Positions 22,775 through 25,871 of a stretch of 25,871 nucleotides of DNA are shown here, one piece after another; positions within the stretch are counted from its first letter, which is position 1, and each line of letters opens with the position of its first letter. This stretch comes from Solirubrobacteraceae bacterium (GTDB lineage Bacteria > Actinomycetota > Thermoleophilia > Solirubrobacterales > Solirubrobacteraceae): positions 1 through 25,871 of the forward strand of contig JAICUS010000014.1 of assembly GCA_025935735.1 (NCBI GenBank), read 5' to 3'. A program made the translations under genes and the position numbers. The notes beneath the pieces are model-generated. The model did not search any database. It was not told where the DNA came from and was given only the letters and a program-made list of their open reading frames with translations.

Positions 22775-23587
22775 TTACCGCCACCTCCGCGACTCACCAG
22801 TGCGACCCGGCGCATCGCCGCTCCACCGGGTTTCCGGCGGCCCTCGCTCCACCCCGGGAACCTCCCGCGCCACCGCCGGCAACTCGGCCTCATACGCCCG
22901 GACCCACTTCCGTATCGCGTTGTCGCTCACGCCGTACTTGCGCCCGACCGCGCTCCAGCCGCTCGCCGCGATCTCGGCCAACAGCTGCTCGTACGGCGGC
23001 CGCTCGACCTTGCGGGCGCCCGGCCGCGGGGCGCCGTGGCGATCCCAGCGCATGCCGCAGGCGCGCGAGCAGTAGCGCTGCCGGCGGTCCCGGACGAGGA
23101 AGACCTTGCCGCAGCGCAGGCACGCCCGGTGTTCGTCCGGACGGCGATTCATGCGACCGCAGTGCGTCTCGAACGTCGCGGCGCAATTCGGGCAGACGAT
23201 CCTGAGGTTCTCCAAGCGGTTGTCGTCGGCCACGCCGTTGATGTGGTCGAGGATCAGCGCCATCCGCCGGCCGCGCCACTCCTCGCCCTGGCCGCACAGC
23301 TCGCAGCGCCGTTCTTTCAGGCCCTCTTCGTAGAGGCGGCGCTTGAGGTGTCCGCGGTGGTACGTCGAGCGCTCGACGAGGACCTCCCGCAGAGGGACGC
23401 GCTGGCGCCTGGGCGCGGGCCAGTCGAGACGGAAGTGATCCGTGGAGATCCCCCACGTAGTCAGCCACCGTCGCAGCTGCCGGTGGTTGCCGCCGGCGGG
23501 ACGAAGGCCGAAATGGCGCAGGACGTCGCTCATAGACCGGGCGTCGGCGACGGCGGCGCGCAGCTCTGCTTCGGTGTAGCGGGGCAC
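22775..23587 (-). CDS. HNH endonuclease-like protein with terminal helix-turn-helix modules, SOS-box promoter
   Basis: 270 residues. The N-terminus (about 4-53: YTEAELRAAVADARSMSDVL, LRPAGGN, then ISTDHF) resembles a DNA-binding module seen in many actinobacterial and phage HNH proteins. The nuclease core (about 90-145) has CELC, LILDHINGVADDNRLENLRI and CPNC, forming a zinc-stabilised HNH fold. The residue after CPNC is Ala, not the usual His, so the third catalytic position is uncertain (THCG follows shortly). A zinc-ribbon-like CLRC...YCSRAC (about 155-180) and a C-terminal HTH (about 198-228: YGVSDNAIRKWVRAYE) follow. The GTG start lies under a LexA-type box and 38 bases from tRNA-Gln. 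It could be a DNA-damage-induced or mobile (homing/phage-type) nuclease; activity is not proven. Confidence 0.87.
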   Translation of the reverse strand: MPRYTEAELRAAVADARSMSDVLRHFGLRPAGGNHRQLRRWLTTWGISTDHFRLDWPAPRRQRVPLREVLVERSTYHRGHLKRRLYEEGLKERRCELCGQGEEWRGRRMALILDHINGVADDNRLENLRIVCPNCAATFETHCGRMNRRPDEHRACLRCGKVFLVRDRRQRYCSRACGMRWDRHGAPRPGARKVERPPYEQLLAEIAASGWSAVGRKYGVSDNAIRKWVRAYEAELPAVAREVPGVERGPPETRWSGDAPGRTGESRRWR

Positions 23588-23601
23588 GAACGTATGTTCG
23601 A
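23586..23601 (-). promoter_or_regulatory. LexA (SOS) box overlapping the HNH gene start
   Basis: The minus strand reads TCGAACATACGTTCGT, matching the actinobacterial LexA consensus TCGAAC-N4-GTTCGA at 11 of 12 fixed positions. The core GAAC-N4-GTTC is perfect. The last two bases are the first two of the GTG start codon, so LexA bound here would block transcription or initiation of a leaderless or short-leader mRNA. Confidence 0.65.
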
Positions 23602-23624
23602 ACGACCGCCGGACGGAAAAGAGG

Positions 23625-23695
23625 CTGGGGAGCCTGGATTCGAACCAGAACCAGATCGGCCAAAACGACCTATGCTGCCATTACACCACTCCCCA
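23625..23695 (-). tRNA. tRNA-Gln (anticodon TTG)
   Basis: A 71-base cloverleaf with every stem present: acceptor TGGGGAG/CTCCCCA with G73, D-stem GTGT/GCAT with a GG loop, anticodon stem GGTCG/CGATC around loop TTTTGGC (anticodon TTG, 23663-23661), and T-arm with loop TTCGAAT. The U1-A72 pair and G73 are glutamine identity features. CCA is not encoded, and a CTTTT run lies just after the 3' end. The gene is divergent from glmU (52-base gap) and in line with the HNH gene, so read-through into that gene is possible. Confidence 0.96.
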
Positions 23696-23747
23696 GTGCA
23701 TTGGCACCTCGCCCGGTCGAAAGGCCGGACAGGATGCCGATACTACG

Positions 23748-25130
23748 ATGCGAGCGGTGTCCGCGCCCACCGTCGTGATCATCGCCGCCGGCGAGGGGAC
23801 CCGCATGCGCTCGGCGGTTCCCAAGGTCCTGCACCCGCTGTGCGGGCGGCCGCTGATCCTGTGGCCGGTGACCGCCGCGCTCGAGGCCGGGGCCGGCACG
23901 GTCGTGGTGGTGGACAACCCGAAGCGGCGGCTCGAGGACGCGCTGCCCGAGCAGGTCCGGGTCGCGATCCAGGAGCAGCCGAACGGGACCGGCGACGCGG
24001 TGGCGGCGGCGCGGGAGCACATCGACCCCGACGCCACGGTCCTCGTGATCAATGGCGACGTGCCGCTGATCACGCCGGAGGCCCTGAGAGACCTTGTCGA
24101 CGCGCACGAGGACAGCGGCGCGGCGGCCACCGTGGCGACGATGGAGCTCGAGGACCCGAGCGGGTACGGGCGGGTCGTCCGCGACGCCGAGGGCGGCGTC
24201 GAGCGCGTCGTGGAGACAAAGGCCGAGGGCGACGCGACGCCCGAGCAGCTGGCCATCCGCGAGGTCAACACGGGCGTCTACGCGTTCAAGGGCGGCGCGC
24301 TCACCCAGGCCCTCGCCAAGCTCCAGCCCGACAACGCCCAGGGCGAGCTCTACCTGCCCGATGTGCTGCCCGTGCTCAAGGATGAGGGCGTCCGGGCCTA
24401 CGTGGTGACCGACTCGACGATCACGCTCGGCGTCAACGACCGCGTCGAGCTCGCCAAGGTCCGCGGGCTCGCCCAGATGCGCATCCACGAGCGGCACATG
24501 CGCGCCGGGGTGACGATCGTCGACCCCGCGAGCACGCTGATCGACGCCGGCGTGACCATCGGGCGCGACACCACGATCGAGCCGTCCACCTTCATCCGCG
24601 GCGACACCCGCATCGGGGACGAGTGCCAGGTAGGGCCCTGCACGACCCTCGTCGACACCACCCTGGGCGACGGGGTGAGCGTCCCGCACTCCTATCTCGT
24701 CCGGGCGACCGTCGAGGACCACGGGACGATCGGCCCGTTCGCCTACCTGCGCCCCGACGCCCACCTGCACCCCGACGCCAAGGCCGGCGCGTTCGTGGAG
24801 ATCAAGAACAGCACGATCGGGCGCGGCACGAAGGTCCCGCACCTCAGCTACATCGGCGACGCGGACATCGGCGAGAACACGAACATCGGCGCCTCCAACA
24901 TCACCGCCAACTACGACGGCAAGACGCGCCGCAAGAGCCGGACCAGGATCGGGTCCAACGTCCGGACCAGCGTCGATACTGCGTTCGTGGCACCGGTCGA
25001 AGTCGGAGATGGCGCCTACACCGGCGCCGGCAGCGTCATCACGGAGGACGTCCCGCCGGACGCGCTCGCGGTCGCCCGCGCGCGTCAGAAGAACATCCCG
25101 GACTATGCGAAACGGCCCCCGAAGTCATGA
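23748..25130 (+). CDS. glmU: Bifunctional UDP-GlcNAc pyrophosphorylase / glucosamine-1-phosphate acetyltransferase
   Basis: 460 residues, the usual GlmU length. The N-terminal uridyltransferase domain shows IIAAGEGTRMRSAVPKVLH (about 11-29), QPNGTGDA and NGDVPLI with the metal-binding Asp. The C-terminal left-handed beta-helix (from about 255) shows repeated hexapeptides (for example AGVTIGRDTTIEPSTFIRG) and YDGKTRRKSRTRIGSN of the acetyl-CoA site. It makes UDP-GlcNAc for peptidoglycan. The ATG at 23748 is used; an in-frame GTG at 23757 is possible. GATACT (23739-23744) upstream is a candidate -10. Its stop overlaps the prs ATG (ATGA), a conserved neighbour pair. Confidence 0.97.
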   Translation: MRAVSAPTVVIIAAGEGTRMRSAVPKVLHPLCGRPLILWPVTAALEAGAGTVVVVDNPKRRLEDALPEQVRVAIQEQPNGTGDAVAAAREHIDPDATVLVINGDVPLITPEALRDLVDAHEDSGAAATVATMELEDPSGYGRVVRDAEGGVERVVETKAEGDATPEQLAIREVNTGVYAFKGGALTQALAKLQPDNAQGELYLPDVLPVLKDEGVRAYVVTDSTITLGVNDRVELAKVRGLAQMRIHERHMRAGVTIVDPASTLIDAGVTIGRDTTIEPSTFIRGDTRIGDECQVGPCTTLVDTTLGDGVSVPHSYLVRATVEDHGTIGPFAYLRPDAHLHPDAKAGAFVEIKNSTIGRGTKVPHLSYIGDADIGENTNIGASNITANYDGKTRRKSRTRIGSNVRTSVDTAFVAPVEVGDGAYTGAGSVITEDVPPDALAVARARQKNIPDYAKRPPKS

Positions 25131-25871
25131 CCGCCAGCCCTCCTAGACTCAGTGGGGCCGTGAGCGCCCTGACGCCCCGCCCGGCTCCCGCCACCTCGCT
25201 GCCCCTGAGCGGCTACGACAAGCGGCTGATGCTGTTCTCCGGCCGCGCGAACCCGGAGCTGGCCGCGCGGATCGCCGACAAGCTCGGCGTCGGCCTGGGC
25301 GGCGTGACGCTCAAGACGTTCTCCAACGGCGAGGTCTACTGCCGCTACGAGGAGTCCATCCGCGGGGCGGACGTGTTCATCGTCCAGCCCACGTGCGGCA
25401 ACCCGAACACCGGCGTCAACGCCAACGACGCGGTGATGGAGCTGCTGGAGATGATCGACGCGGCGGTCGGCGCCTCCGCCCACCGCGTGATCGCCGTGAT
25501 GCCCTGGTTCGGCTACAGCCGCCAGGACAAGAAGTCCGCGCCGCGGGAGCCGATCAGCGCGCGGCTCGTGGCCCGCATGCTCGAGGCCGCGGGGGCCGAC
25601 CGCGTCCTCACGATGGACCTCCACGCGGGCCAGGTCCAGGGCTTCTTCCACAAGCCCGTGGACCACATGACCGCGATGTTCATCCTCACCCAGTACTTCC
25701 GCGACCAGCAGCTCGAGGACATCGTGGTCGTCTCGCCGGACGCCGGCCGGGTGAAGCTGGCCCAGAAGTTCGCCGAGAAGGTGGGCGCCGAGCTGGCCAT
25801 CCTCAACAAGGAGCGCCCGGCCCAGCAGGTGGCCGAGATCGCGTACGTGATCGGCGACGTCAAGGACAAGA
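25127..25871 (+). CDS. prs: Ribose-phosphate pyrophosphokinase (partial, runs off right edge)
   Basis: About 248 residues are visible. It makes PRPP from ribose-5-phosphate and ATP for nucleotide, histidine and tryptophan synthesis. Seen: LMLFSGRANPELAARIADKL, FSNGEVYCRY, then MPWFGYSRQDKKSAPREPIS (the ATP flexible-loop region) and DLHAGQVQGFF, and VVVSPDAGRVKLAQKFAEKV. The ATG at 25127 overlaps the glmU stop by four bases; a GTG at 25160 in the same frame, preceded by TAGACT (25144-25149), could be a second start. The PRPP-binding loop lies beyond the window. Confidence 0.96.
   Translation, partial: MTASPPRLSGAVSALTPRPAPATSLPLSGYDKRLMLFSGRANPELAARIADKLGVGLGGVTLKTFSNGEVYCRYEESIRGADVFIVQPTCGNPNTGVNANDAVMELLEMIDAAVGASAHRVIAVMPWFGYSRQDKKSAPREPISARLVARMLEAAGADRVLTMDLHAGQVQGFFHKPVDHMTAMFILTQYFRDQQLEDIVVVSPDAGRVKLAQKFAEKVGAELAILNKERPAQQVAEIAYVIGDVKDK

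Overview
The window is 25.9 kb of very GC-rich, densely packed chromosomal DNA. GTG starts are common, ATGA/GTGA stop-start overlaps are frequent, and coding runs on both strands. Gene content and style (metG-tatD-rsmA-ispE chain, glmU-prs pair, PucR, LacI and LysR regulators, RCC1-repeat and DUF6636-like secreted proteins, an actinobacterial-type LexA box) suggest an actinobacterium, most likely class Thermoleophilia (Solirubrobacterales). That placement is inferred from gene style, not from a marker search. No CRISPR array, insertion sequence, rRNA or origin was seen. No stretch over 300 bases lacks a gene; the largest gap, 5012-5194, is 183 bases.

Left part, minus strand (1-3074): a secretion cassette of a small TasA/camelysin-like surface protein, a SipW-type signal peptidase, and the start of a large protein with five tandem Ig-like modules that carries its own TasA-like leader and runs off the left edge. 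Next come a multi-pass membrane protein and a divergent LysR regulator (3193-5011), then a defective-looking M23 peptidase and a LysE-type exporter (5195-6575).

Centre, plus strand (6699-13577): seven overlapping genes, metG, tatD, rsmA, ispE, a DedA-PAP2 fusion, a 73-residue membrane protein and a PucR-type regulator. The chain joins translation and ribosome maturation to isoprenoid precursor synthesis, and probably to undecaprenyl-phosphate recycling. It converges on a secreted seven-repeat RCC1 propeller protein (minus). That protein is divergent from a small secreted DUF6636-like protein, with two back-to-back promoters between them.

Right part: a secreted six-hairpin glycosidase-like protein (minus) and its divergent LacI regulator share a palindromic operator. 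A second DedA protein overlaps the LacI gene tail to tail. Then come an MTAP/PNP-family phosphorylase, a secreted SpoIVB-S55-like protein with its motifs in permuted order, and an HNH nuclease gene whose start codon lies under a near-consensus LexA (SOS) box. That gene sits just downstream of tRNA-Gln(UUG). The window closes with glmU and a partial prs, translationally coupled.

The best candidates for something new are the three-gene SipW/TasA/Ig cassette, the SOS-box HNH gene beside tRNA-Gln, the DedA-PAP2 fusion downstream of ispE, and the frequent TAGNNT hexamer 6-12 bases before start codons, which suggests leaderless or very short-leader transcripts.
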